A DNA stretch of 36,198 nt from Acidobacteriota bacterium (lineage in GTDB: Bacteria > Acidobacteriota > Thermoanaerobaculia > Gp7-AA8). The DNA lies in NCBI GenBank assembly GCA_016184115.1, contig JACPDH010000086.1, positions 1 to 36,198 on the forward strand, written 5' to 3'. Below the pieces are notes generated by a model. That model saw only the letters and a list, made by a program, of their open reading frames with translations, was not told the DNA's origin and did no database searches. Positions 8,501 to 15,519 of this stretch are shown here, one piece after another; position 1 is the stretch's first letter; the number at the start of each line of letters is the position of its first letter. The position numbers and the translations under genes were made by a program.

Positions 8501-8798
8501 CTCCGCATTCGATGCCGGCGACGCGGCGCCCAGAACGCGCGTCCGCTTCCGACGAAACGGTACGGTGCCGTGGACCGAAGTGCCCGTCGTCGTCGTGGGG
8601 CACGATCCGGCGAGCGAACAGGCAGGGCTTCCCTCGCGAGGAACGATCTACGAAGCTTCGCTCGGCCAGCTCGCGCTGACCGAGGGAATCTGGGACCTCG
8701 AGATCCTCGTCGAAGACCGCGCCGGAAACACGACCATCACCGAGCTCATCCCGGCCATCTCCATCGTCGAGGGCCGAAAGCGCCCCGCGCGCCCTTAA
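5565..8798 (+). CDS. secreted subtilisin-like serine protease (S8)
   Basis: The GTG at 5565, with GGAG at 5555-5558, gives 1077 aa starting with a signal peptide (VNRRVAIPALALLLIALQ). The open frame reaches back to 5331, but that part lacks a signal peptide and overlaps the divergent exosortase gene. Residues of about 45-150 resemble an I9-type propeptide (SERVIVEF ... YVRRVVPDAEV). The catalytic residues are Asp180 (AILDSGIDYSHP), His219 (DNGHGTHVAG) and Ser387 (SGTSMSAPHVAG), with oxyanion Asn317 (VVAAGNQGE). An insert with DPNGDGSFSD may bind calcium. The remaining ~600 residues are beta-rich domains as in large Vpr-like proteases. There is no CTERM tag, so sorting by the neighbouring exosortase is unlikely. 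The likely role is extracellular or surface protein degradation. No convincing terminator is seen in the 87 bp that follow. Confidence 0.92.
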   Translation: MNRRVAIPALALLLIALQTSASDRDNRAQRSAYAAIALSAAKSDVRIIGLGDESASERVIVEFVTPPLAAMAPTARDATTHTALLTRFRNDLAAIDASASDTKSPASIVEHGYSIVYSGAAVTASGRTVAALRQLPYVRRVVPDAEVRASVEPGVGTVGADRVWSAFGTRGSGVTVAILDSGIDYSHPALGGGIGPEFRIASGHDFVNDDDDPMDDNGHGTHVAGIVAARSAEIDGVAPDATLLAFKVLDSALVGLESDILAAIERCADPNGDGSFSDRVDVVNMSLGADGAPDDPQSRAVDTATELGIVFVVAAGNQGEWRSVRSPGTAASAITVGASDGAIAVAGFSSRGPVPPFYSIKPEVVAPGVSVRSTWPGGGTETLSGTSMSAPHVAGVAALLRAIHPTWSPAEIKGAIVSTAQPLDESVMSGGAGVPDAERAAATRTLVVPAMLDFGVVDTSVQRWSSHRAVVVRNVSDESRSYSVRATGARAGLTLSFNVISFTLQAGESLDLEVIARADNGRLPYPDDGSLAFGGGIVIDSAGQTSVVPWAIVKGHAFRVEWSGNENVQALIAPVGGRTEYLSGSNGRQFDALLSPGNYNLSLVALPTDGAPAAFVAVENLIVDSDRVITSSRESAPYTLSFSANDENRRPFMSGLASPAGCSRERAIVLPGADAPVIEIVNGESPDLRTSALTGQYSILGAELCVDESLNRIYSMSYQPIRGVSSSVARSAGGDDLLAQPVDLRVPLGGVNGASLRLDSLFRLNGLPLPVGMTRTMPWSEERWNGVLYLGSSLDPGLEFPVRMSAVASTGNASESVVSKLIHRIGDAVRSFDSASPSPTTYEARPGETLVLGRGSVIPSVSVNAGERSSASVEFLGHLDESVSSASASISLFTRSGTLLGSGRSSVEIPDLAAKPTIVAQTSSQEIDGLQALARASIAVGSTTDDPIPPTLTSMILVDASGARIVERVTRGSVPRARFSAFDAGDAAPRTRVRFRRNGTVPWTEVPVVVVGHDPASEQAGLPSRGTIYEASLGQLALTEGIWDLEILVEDRAGNTTITELIPAISIVEGRKRPARP

Positions 8799-8885
8799 CC
8801 CGAATGGACTGAACTTACGGGGAAGAGGCTGAAGTGAGTCGGAAAATTCTTCCATCCTTGGGGTAAAAACGGCGCCCTGTGGACG

Positions 8886-11012
8886 CTAGCGAGGCGAAGC
8901 GTCGCTCGTTGCCGCGCGCTTCTTGCCGTCGACTGACACGTAACGAGGAAGATCGACGACGAACGTCGTTCCCTGCCCAGGTTCAGACTCGGCGCGGATG
9001 GTACCTCGGTGCAACTCGACGAGCCTCTTCGTGAGTGGGAGTCCGAGCCCCGTGCCGAGCCTCGCGATCGCGCCTGCTGAATCGGCCTGATAGAACTCCT
9101 CGAAGATCTTCGCCAGCTCGTCGGGGGCGATGCCTGGGCCTCGGTCCTCGACCGTCACGCGAACCGTTTCGCAGCCCAACGGTGACTCGAGTGGAGTTAG
9201 GCGCTCGAGGCGGAGCAGCACGTGGCCACCGCGAGGCGAGAACTTCACCGCGTTCGAGAGGAGATTCAGCAGAATCTGCTTGAGTCGCCCCTCGTCCATG
9301 ACTGCGTCATCGAGCCTCGCATCGACGTCGAGGAGCAGAAGAACGGAAGCATCGGCGGCGACTCCTTTGATGACGCGCTCGACGCTGGCGACCGTCTCCT
9401 GAATGTCGAAGCTCTCCGGGTAGAGCTCCAGCTTTCCGGCCTCGACCTTGGAAAGGTCGAGGATGTCGTTGATCAGCGACAGAAGATGCGTCGCGGACGC
9501 AAGGACGTTCTCGATGAAGCCGTGAAGCCGCGGCGTGAGCACATCGAGCGTCTTGTCGCGGAGAATGGTCGAGAAGCCGATGATCGAGTTGAGCGGCGTT
9601 CTGAGCTCGTGCGATGTGTTCGCGAGGAACCTCGACTTCGCGCGATCGGCGGCGAGGAGTTGGAGATTGGTTTCGCGCAACTCGTTCGTCCGTTCCTCGA
9701 CCCGTTGCTCGAGCGCGGCATTCAAGTCTTCCAGCTCGCGGAACAGCGCCGAATCCTCGATCGCGACTGCCGCCTGGCAGGCGATCGCCTTCAACAGCAC
9801 GAGGTCGTCCTCGCCAAATGCGTTCTTCCTCGCGCTCTGTACCGAAATCACGCCGACGACCCGCTCCTGTACGATCATCGGGACGCCGAGCCACGACTCC
9901 GTCGGCGGGCCATCGTCGAGCGACCGCAGCCCCTCCCTCCGCTCCTGCCGCGTGCTGCGGAGCAGCAGAGGGCGGCGGTTCGCGACGATCCACGAATTCA
10001 GCCCGTCGCCGAGCGGGAGCGTCGCAGGAGGGAGCGCTCCCCCATCACGCATCTCGAGCGCGAATCGAAGCTCCTGCCGCGGCTCGTCGACGAGAGCGAT
10101 CGCGAAGTGCGACGTGTCGATCACGCGGCTGCACTCCTCGTACACGACGCGCAGCAGCGACTCTTCCGTCCCACGCAGCGAGATGGCCGCGCCGATGTTC
10201 GAGAGCGACGCGAGCCGGTTTGCGAGCAACTCGTTCGCGCTCCGCGCGTCGGCGAGGCTCCGTACGATGAACATCACGACGATGCCGGAGAAGGCCGCGA
10301 GAAGCACGCCTCGGACGCCGAGCTCGACCCAGCACCACGCGACGAGCACCGAGTACGGAAGGCCTAACAGATAGATCGCCGCGTCGACGGCTGCTGCAAC
10401 CACCATCGAGCGCGCGCTGTAGCCGTGCGCCGCCTGGATGCGTGCCATCACCACCACGTTCGTCGCGATGAACACCGCCGCGGCCAGACAGATCCTGACG
10501 CCCGAAGCGGTCGAGGAGTCGCTCAACGGGTACGACCCGCCGAGCGCCTCGAACGCGAGCGCTGCCGTGATCGTCGGGAGTCCGTACGTACCGAACAGCC
10601 CAAAGAGCTTTGCGTACTCGCCGCGGGGATCGTCCTCCATCGCGATCTTCGTCGGCCCGACACCAGCCATCGCGAGCACGCGTGCGACCATCGCAATCAG
10701 CACCGCGATCCATGCGGCGAGCACGAGACCGAGAATGGGGAGGATCGCGAAGTAAGCGATGACGGCTGGCGAGACGAAGATCTGCGCGGTTAGGCGGAAT
10801 TTCAGGAACGAGAGCGCGCCCGCAAATACGACGAGCAGCAACGCGACGGGCGCCGCACCATCACCGGTCGCTTCGAAGACCCTTCCAGGCTCGTCGAACC
10901 GGAGTACGGTCACCGCGAGCATTGCCGCGAGACCCACGACTCCCTGGTTCACGGACGCGCGAATCAAGCGGTCGCGCGACGGTGCGGCCTGCTCTGCCTT
11001 CAGCAGCGGCAT
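8886..11012 (-). CDS. membrane sensor histidine kinase with GAF domain
   Basis: 708 aa. Residues of about 12-250 form a multi-helix membrane region (roughly seven or eight segments) of the MASE-like integral sensor type. About 255-430 is a GAF domain (SNIGAAISLRGTEESLL, then WLGVPMIVQERVVGVISVQS). About 430-460 is a coiled coil. The HisKA H-box is FLANTSHELRTPLNSIIGFS with phospho-acceptor His468. HATPase boxes follow: N (ILLNLLSNAVKFSP), G1 (VEDRGPGIAP) and G2 (GTGLGLPLTKRL). It autophosphorylates in response to an unknown signal. No response regulator gene lies next to it, and there is no fused receiver. A decayed receiver sequence about 500 bp upstream on the same strand is the only trace of a partner. 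Transcription is apparently monocistronic. Confidence 0.92.
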   Translation of the reverse strand: MPLLKAEQAAPSRDRLIRASVNQGVVGLAAMLAVTVLRFDEPGRVFEATGDGAAPVALLLVVFAGALSFLKFRLTAQIFVSPAVIAYFAILPILGLVLAAWIAVLIAMVARVLAMAGVGPTKIAMEDDPRGEYAKLFGLFGTYGLPTITAALAFEALGGSYPLSDSSTASGVRICLAAAVFIATNVVVMARIQAAHGYSARSMVVAAAVDAAIYLLGLPYSVLVAWCWVELGVRGVLLAAFSGIVVMFIVRSLADARSANELLANRLASLSNIGAAISLRGTEESLLRVVYEECSRVIDTSHFAIALVDEPRQELRFALEMRDGGALPPATLPLGDGLNSWIVANRRPLLLRSTRQERREGLRSLDDGPPTESWLGVPMIVQERVVGVISVQSARKNAFGEDDLVLLKAIACQAAVAIEDSALFRELEDLNAALEQRVEERTNELRETNLQLLAADRAKSRFLANTSHELRTPLNSIIGFSTILRDKTLDVLTPRLHGFIENVLASATHLLSLINDILDLSKVEAGKLELYPESFDIQETVASVERVIKGVAADASVLLLLDVDARLDDAVMDEGRLKQILLNLLSNAVKFSPRGGHVLLRLERLTPLESPLGCETVRVTVEDRGPGIAPDELAKIFEEFYQADSAGAIARLGTGLGLPLTKRLVELHRGTIRAESEPGQGTTFVVDLPRYVSVDGKKRAATSDASPR

Positions 11013-11175
11013 CAGCGTCTCTCGATGGAATCATCGTAGCACCGGAAACGGTGCCAGGGGCCACCCATTGGCTACGTTGCCAGGTGGCGCGTGGGTTTAC
11101 GGGCCGCGCGATGTTACAGAGCGACCTCCACACCGCGGCAGCGCGAACGCGGGATCAGGCGGCTGCAGGCCTGAA

Positions 11176-11245
11176 GGAAACCAGAAGCTGTGACGCTGGC
11201 TGCTGAAGTGGCTGCGAACGTCATGGAAATCAGAAGCTGTGACCC
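11176..11245 (+). repeat. two direct copies of a REP-like 20-21-mer
   Basis: Copies at 11176-11196 and 11225-11245 share GGAAA(C/T)CAGAAGCTGTGAC(G/C)C and are 49 bp apart. The same unit recurs at 29969-29989 (inverted), 31323-31343 and 35290-35309. It resembles the GTGACCC-ending units found around REP-associated tyrosine transposases. Together with the next two features, it occupies the 693-bp gap between the kinase gene and the HEAT operon. Confidence 0.7.
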
Positions 11246-11293
11246 TCGCCGCTGCGCCGCTGTGCGCGCTGCTGGCCCCGCATAGTCCCTCAC

Positions 11294-11404
11294 GTCGTCC
11301 CGAAGGGACGCCGGAGAGTAGCCGGTGGCAAGCGGCGAAGCCGCGCCGCCACCGGTCGCGATTCACGCAATCGTGACGCGCCCCGGAGGGGCGCCGGAAT
11401 CGCG
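11294..11404. repeat. multi-hairpin palindromic repeat
   Basis: Four perfect inverted repeats nest in 110 bp. CGTCCC-GAA-GGGACG is at 11296-11310. CCGGTGGC/GCCACCGG is at 11322-11329 and 11348-11355. GCGCCCC-GGA-GGGGCGC is at 11378-11394. CGCGATTC/GAATCGCG (11357-11364, 11397-11404) encloses the third. The first 27 bases (11299-11325) match 25766-25792 at 23 of 27 positions, so it is a dispersed family, not a local accident. Confidence 0.75.
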
Positions 11405-11488
11405 TCTCGCACAACTCCAATTGCCCCGTCCGATACGTGGCTTCCATCCACCAAGTGGCAATAAACATGGTCCGGCCGTGTCGCTCTC

Positions 11489-11641
11489 TCACTGCGACTC
11501 GAGCAACTGGCGCACGACCCGCGCGAAGTCGCCGTGCGTGAATGGCTCCTGCAGGAAACCGGCATCGGCGGAGATACTGCCGTCCGCCCGCGCGACGTCC
11601 ACGGATTAGCCTGACATGAATAGGAGTCTGACTTCGGAGGG
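11489..11641 (-). pseudogene. decayed response-regulator receiver domain (C-terminal half)
   Basis: On the minus strand one frame reads EVRLLFMSG, then an in-frame TAA (11606-11608), then SVDVARADGSISADAGFLQE followed directly by PFTHGDFARVVRQLLESQ and a TGA at 11489-11491. This fits the last part of a CheY-like receiver: the MSGY-type beta4 strand, the FLQKPF beta5 strand with its conserved Lys (Glu here), and the closing VRxLL helix. The stop falls where the family usually has Tyr, and another in-frame stop occurs at 11657-11659. No Asp-bearing half is recognisable upstream. It is probably the relic of a hybrid kinase or response regulator. Confidence 0.65.
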
Positions 11642-11705
11642 AGCACTCAAACGCGATCATCTCGACGAGCCCATGCGCTTCGGGATGCCTTGGCTACGAG
11701 CCTCC

Positions 11706-12788
11706 TCACCGCGTCAGAATCTCCTCGAACAGGTCGAGGGCGCGCGGGTCGCCAGACTGACCGAGCCAGAGGAACGCCTGCTCGCGAACGCCCGGGTTGC
11801 GGTGGCTCCGCGCGAGCTCGAGCAGCCGTGGAATCGACTGCTCGCGCGGCAACTGGCTGATCGAGAAGACCGCCATCTCCCGGACCTCCTGGTCAGGGTC
11901 ATCTGCGGCGCGCTCGAGCTCGCCGGCAACCGCCTCGCCCGCTCTCTGTCCGAGCCAGAAGAGCGACTTCTTTCGGACATCCGCGATCCCGTGGTCGCGC
12001 GCCATCCTGATAAGCAGCGCGGTCGCCTCACGGCTCTCGTCCTGCGCGATGCCGGCGATCGCCTGCTCCCTCAACTCGTCCAACGGAACCGAATCGATGA
12101 TCCGCTCGAGCGTCACTCGCGCTTCGACCCCTCCCTTCATTCCGAGCCAGAACGCCGCCTGTCCGCGAAGCTCCTCGTCGCGGTCCGACTCGACGATCTC
12201 CGCGAGCGCCGGAACCACATTCGACGCCCGGTGCATCGCGATCGCCGCGATGACCTCATCCGCATTGCCGCGGCTTGCCTTGCTCGCAGGGATCTCGTCG
12301 ACGAGACGCGAGAGATACCGCACGCTCGCCTGCGCGTCGATTTCGCCTAACCGGACGAGCTCCGGGCCGCCGGCATCGACCGGACAGTCGGGAGAGAAGG
12401 CGCGGACTTCGCCAATGCGCCCCGCGTCCGCGCGCAGGTAGATGGAGACGTGCGTGCGATGGATGCGCCCCGCGGCGCTGTCGTCGCCGGAGTGGCTGGA
12501 GAACGTGCTATTGATCGATTCGAGCGAGCAGCGTCCCCCACGCCAGCCGTTTCGTTTCGCCTCGTCGAACGAGTCGAAGCAACAGAGGAGTGCGTCAGGA
12601 TCGTTGACCGGCACGTCGTAGGTGATCCAGACCACGCCTCGCGTGGTACGTGCCGCGTCGCCAACTCTCGCCTCCAGCGACCCCGCCTCGGCGGACGCGC
12701 GCGCGTCGGGGCGAGCAGCGGCCTCGGTGCCTTCGCAGGCGGCGAAGAAGATCCAACAGGATGCGACAAGCGGTGCGGGAAATCTCAT
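11706..12788 (-). CDS. HEAT-repeat lipoprotein (operon copy 1, fourth gene)
   Basis: 360 aa. The N-terminus is a lipoprotein-type signal with Cys18 in FFAACEG, so the protein is probably anchored in the envelope. Residues of about 36-165 form a domain I do not recognise, with GVVWITYDVPVND, LLCCFDSFDEAKRNGW and conserved cysteines near 69, 70, 87 and 135. From about 190 there are tandem HEAT/PBS-lyase-type helices (ELRGQAAFWLGMKGG, ELREQAIAGIAQDES, VRKKSLFWLGQRAGE, VREMAVFSISQLP, VREQAFLWLGQSGDP). The gene follows the TPR/HEAT gene by 16 bp on the same strand and closes a sigma/anti-sigma operon. Its paralogue at 31446-32552 has the same layout and keeps the cysteine positions. HEAT solenoids bind proteins; the partner is unknown. 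Confidence 0.85.
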   Translation of the reverse strand: MRFPAPLVASCWIFFAACEGTEAAARPDARASAEAGSLEARVGDAARTTRGVVWITYDVPVNDPDALLCCFDSFDEAKRNGWRGGRCSLESINSTFSSHSGDDSAAGRIHRTHVSIYLRADAGRIGEVRAFSPDCPVDAGGPELVRLGEIDAQASVRYLSRLVDEIPASKASRGNADEVIAAIAMHRASNVVPALAEIVESDRDEELRGQAAFWLGMKGGVEARVTLERIIDSVPLDELREQAIAGIAQDESREATALLIRMARDHGIADVRKKSLFWLGQRAGEAVAGELERAADDPDQEVREMAVFSISQLPREQSIPRLLELARSHRNPGVREQAFLWLGQSGDPRALDLFEEILTR

Positions 12789-12804
12789 GGCGTGACTCCG
12801 CTCC

Positions 12805-14004
12805 TCAGTCCTCGAGGAACTGCATCATGTAGACCTGAGCCTCCGGGTCTTTCAGCATCGCGATGCGCTCGACGATCTCGCGTCGCAGCTTCCGGTCGGG
12901 CTCACTCTTCGCGAGCCCGATCAGCGCCTTCGCATTGCCCTGCACGAAGAGAGCGTCGAGCACTGCTTCCTTTTCGTCACGCGTCGTCACGCTTTTCCAA
13001 AGCTGAATCAGGAGGTCGCCTGTTTTCCTGGAGCCCACCGGGCCGAGCATCTCGATGGCAGAGGCGCGCATCTTCGGATCGGCGTCGCTCTTCGCCAGAG
13101 TCGCGATCCACTCGACATTCCCCGCGACGAACATCCCGTCGATGATCGATTCGCGCACATCGCCGTTCTTCTCGGACTTGAAGAGCTGGTCGAGCTCATT
13201 CGTGGCTTTCATCGCACCGAGGAGCTCCGCGGCATCCGAGCGGACGTCCGGGTCGGGATTGGACTTCGCGATCGCGAAGAGCGACTCGTGATCGCCGCTG
13301 ACCATGAGACCGTCCATCGCCGCTTCCTTGACCTTCGGATCGGTCGTCTTCTGCATGACCTCGAGGAGGAGAGCGCGGTTCTCCTTCCTCCTCGAGACGC
13401 CCAGCATCTCGAGAGCGGAGATCTGAACGTCAGTCCCCATCTTGCCGCGCGCCGCCGATTCGAGCAGTGGCCTCGCCCGGGGAGAGCTCGACTGCGAGAG
13501 GACGAAGAGCGACTGCTCCTTCACCTCTTCCGAGCTCTTCGGCGAGACGAGAACTTTCTCGAGCAGAGTCATGGCACGCTCCGGGTCGGAGTGCATCAGG
13601 CTCGTGATCGCCAGAACTTTCAACTCGTCGTCGTCGAGCGACTCGGGCGCCACCTGCTGGCCGAGCGACTGTCTGACTTCGATCTCCAGTGCCTCGGCGT
13701 CGTCCGTCCATTTGCTGTCGGGGTAGTTCTGTTCGAGCTGTCCGAGCGAGGCGAGGGCATCTCCCGGGCGTCCCGCCCGCTTCTGCGCATACGCGAGCCA
13801 GTACCAGGCACGGTCGCCGTTAGGCCCGCCTTTCGCCGCCATCGCGCGGAACGCGTCGATCGCCTCGTTCCAGTTCTTCGCGTCGATCGCGGCCGAGCCG
13901 CGCCGGTAGAGCTCGTCGTCGCCGGGACCGGCGGGGGGAGGCGTCGCGAGTGCGCTCGTGCAGAAGACGATAACGATGGGAAGAAGGAGTTTCGTGATTC
14001 GCAT
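12805..14004 (-). CDS. exported TPR/HEAT-repeat protein (operon copy 1, third gene)
   Basis: 399 aa with a Sec signal peptide (about 1-20, ending TSALA). Residues of about 24-115 are TPR-like (DELYRRGSAAIDAKNWNEAI, then DRAWYWLAYAQKRAGRPGDA and NYPDSKW), resembling the C-terminal TPR region of YbgF/CpoB proteins. From about 125 to the end there are HEAT-type repeats (KAAMDGLMVSGD-like units, about eight). It lies 15 bp after the anti-sigma gene, so it is cotranscribed. The paralogue at 32576-33775 has the identical length of 399 aa and long identical blocks. The likely role is as a periplasmic scaffold or sensor element working with the anti-sigma factor; this is inferred from the operon. Confidence 0.85.
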   Translation of the reverse strand: MRITKLLLPIVIVFCTSALATPPPAGPGDDELYRRGSAAIDAKNWNEAIDAFRAMAAKGGPNGDRAWYWLAYAQKRAGRPGDALASLGQLEQNYPDSKWTDDAEALEIEVRQSLGQQVAPESLDDDELKVLAITSLMHSDPERAMTLLEKVLVSPKSSEEVKEQSLFVLSQSSSPRARPLLESAARGKMGTDVQISALEMLGVSRRKENRALLLEVMQKTTDPKVKEAAMDGLMVSGDHESLFAIAKSNPDPDVRSDAAELLGAMKATNELDQLFKSEKNGDVRESIIDGMFVAGNVEWIATLAKSDADPKMRASAIEMLGPVGSRKTGDLLIQLWKSVTTRDEKEAVLDALFVQGNAKALIGLAKSEPDRKLRREIVERIAMLKDPEAQVYMMQFLED

Positions 14005-14019
14005 GTCGGTGGTTCCTCG

Positions 14020-14766
14020 CTAGAGTTGCGTCGACCTCGGACGCAAACGTTCAGAATCAGATTCGGCTCGAAGGGATGACGAGAAGACGCGGAGCTTGAA
14101 GAGTAACTGGCGCGACTCGATGCGCTGCTGCAGCACCTCGAGCTCGGAGGCGTCGAGGTCGCTGCCGCCGTGCGCGAGCTCGATGAGAATCGGCTCGATG
14201 TCCTCGAGGAGCGCGGCGAGCTCGGTCGCCCCGGCATCCCGCGCCACCGCTCGATAGACGCGGTTCGTGGCGAGGAGCCGCTCGGCCGCACGGGTTTCGT
14301 GGCGTAGATCGCCCGTGCCGCTGTCGAGGTTCGAGACCTCGACCAGGAGACGCTCGGTTCGTTCGACCTGTCCAGTAACGGCCGCGGTTGCTAGCGTGGC
14401 CTGGGGCGACGTGTGGGTCGGGCGCGCGGAGCCTGGAGCTTGCGCGGTCTCGACGTTTCTGCTGGATTGGAACAGACGTCCGGCGAGGACGCCGATACTC
14501 AGGAGAACGAGCGCGGCGGCCGTGGCGAGCCAGCGGTCGCGCGTGCGGCGCCGGTTCGCAAGCTTCCAGCGAAGGCGGTTCCAGAGGACTTCCTCGTAAT
14601 CGGCGGGAAGCTCCGGGCCGGGATCGTCGATCGAGTCGAGCGTTCGCCCGAGATCGTCCATGGCCGTGCGGCACTCCTCGCACGACGCGAGGTGCGAGGC
14701 GAGCTCGCTGCCCAACGGCTCGCAGTAGCGTGCAAGAACGCGTTGCTGTTCGGTCAAGTGCGTCAT
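14020..14766 (-). CDS. transmembrane ZAS-type anti-sigma factor (operon copy 1)
   Basis: 248 aa. The cytoplasmic N-terminus has the zinc-binding anti-sigma signature His25-x3-Cys29-x2-Cys32 (HLASCEEC). One membrane helix lies at about 79-97 (WLATAAALVLLSIGVLAG). The periplasmic part is helical and ends in ELEVLQQRIESRQLLFKLRV, a stretch strongly conserved in the paralogue. The ATG overlaps the sigma factor stop (ATGA, 14763-14766), the usual coupling of an ECF sigma factor with its inhibitor. It is expected to hold the sigma factor inactive at the membrane until an envelope signal releases it. The downstream exported HEAT proteins are candidate signal transducers. Confidence 0.88.
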   Translation of the reverse strand: MTHLTEQQRVLARYCEPLGSELASHLASCEECRTAMDDLGRTLDSIDDPGPELPADYEEVLWNRLRWKLANRRRTRDRWLATAAALVLLSIGVLAGRLFQSSRNVETAQAPGSARPTHTSPQATLATAAVTGQVERTERLLVEVSNLDSGTGDLRHETRAAERLLATNRVYRAVARDAGATELAALLEDIEPILIELAHGGSDLDASELEVLQQRIESRQLLFKLRVFSSSLRAESDSERLRPRSTQL

Positions 14767-15302
14767 GCCGGCCTCACCAGGGGCGCCAGGACCTCGCGCA
14801 GCTTTCGTACCGCGCGGAAGATCGTGTTCTTGACCGCGTTGGGCTCGATTCCGAGAACCTCGCTGATCTCGTCGATCGACATTCCCTCGAAGTGCCGGAG
14901 TACGAACGCGGTGCGTTCGTTGCCGCTGAGCAACTTCATCGCGCTCTCGACCGCCGCGCGGATCCCGATTTGCGTCGCGGGCTCCTTGGCAACCGGCGAG
15001 GGGACATCGCGCTCGCCGAGCTCCTCGGTCGGATGGCGCTGCGCGCTCCGCATCATGTCGAAGGCGCTGTTCGCCGCGATCCGATAGAGCCAGGTGCCGA
15101 AGCTCGATCGCCCGTCGAAGGCATGGAGATTCCGGTATGCTCGCAAGAACGCCTCCTGGACAATGTCGTCCGCATCCTGCCGGCTCCGCGTGAGCCGGTA
15201 CGCCAGACGGAAGACCGATCGGCTGTATCGCTCGACCAGAATCCGGAACGCGTCCGGATCACCGTCCATCGCGCCTCTGATCGTCGCGGCGTCGTCGTCC
15301 AT
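14763..15302 (-). CDS. ECF RNA polymerase sigma factor (operon copy 1)
   Basis: 179 aa, a standard ECF length. Region 2 is DAFRILVERYSRSVFRLAYR, then DADDIVQEAFLRAYRNL and RSSFGTWLYRIAANSA. Region 4 is RTAFVLRHFEGMSIDEISEV, then KNTIFRAVRKLREVL. The ATG at 15302 follows the proximal promoter -10 box by only 9 bp and has no Shine-Dalgarno sequence. The proximal transcript would therefore be nearly leaderless, while the distal promoter gives a leader of about 60 nt. It starts the four-gene operon. The paralogue at 34550-35089 is also 179 aa and matches across both regions. Confidence 0.92.
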   Translation of the reverse strand: MDDDAATIRGAMDGDPDAFRILVERYSRSVFRLAYRLTRSRQDADDIVQEAFLRAYRNLHAFDGRSSFGTWLYRIAANSAFDMMRSAQRHPTEELGERDVPSPVAKEPATQIGIRAAVESAMKLLSGNERTAFVLRHFEGMSIDEISEVLGIEPNAVKNTIFRAVRKLREVLAPLVRPA

Positions 15303-15311
15303 TCGGGATCA

Positions 15312-15340
15312 TTAGACTCCGAAGCCTGCGGATCGGTTAG
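15312..15340 (-). promoter_or_regulatory. ECF-type promoter, proximal (operon copy 1)
   Basis: On the minus strand CTAACC (15340-15335), a 17-bp spacer, then GTCTAA (15317-15312). AACC/GTC-type boxes at this spacing are typical of ECF sigma promoters. The same boxes and the same 9-bp distance to the ATG occur before the paralogous sigma gene, while most of the spacer differs. Confidence 0.75.
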
Positions 15341-15371
15341 TTCGAGCAGCGACCGACCGTCTTCAGCTCTC

Positions 15372-15400
15372 TTGGACTGGTGAAACCGGCGATCGGTTAG
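15372..15400 (-). promoter_or_regulatory. ECF-type promoter, distal (operon copy 1)
   Basis: CTAACC (15400-15395), a 17-bp spacer, then GTCCAA (15377-15372), about 70 bp before the sigma start codon. It mirrors the distal element of operon copy 2, including the C at the fourth -10 position. Confidence 0.65.
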
Positions 15401-15519
15401 GTGGGGTGGCCTGAACTCGAGCGAAATCTGCTTCGCTGGTGCCGAGTCGGCTGAATGAAGAAGTGAACGGCGCGACCACAGTACCCGCTCGGCCCCGATA
15501 TTCGTTCGTTAGGCTTGCG

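Noticed and set aside
9222-10367. 381-codon plus-strand frame opposite the histidine kinase
   Set aside because: Arginine- and glutamate-rich shadow; the kinase frame carries all diagnostic boxes.
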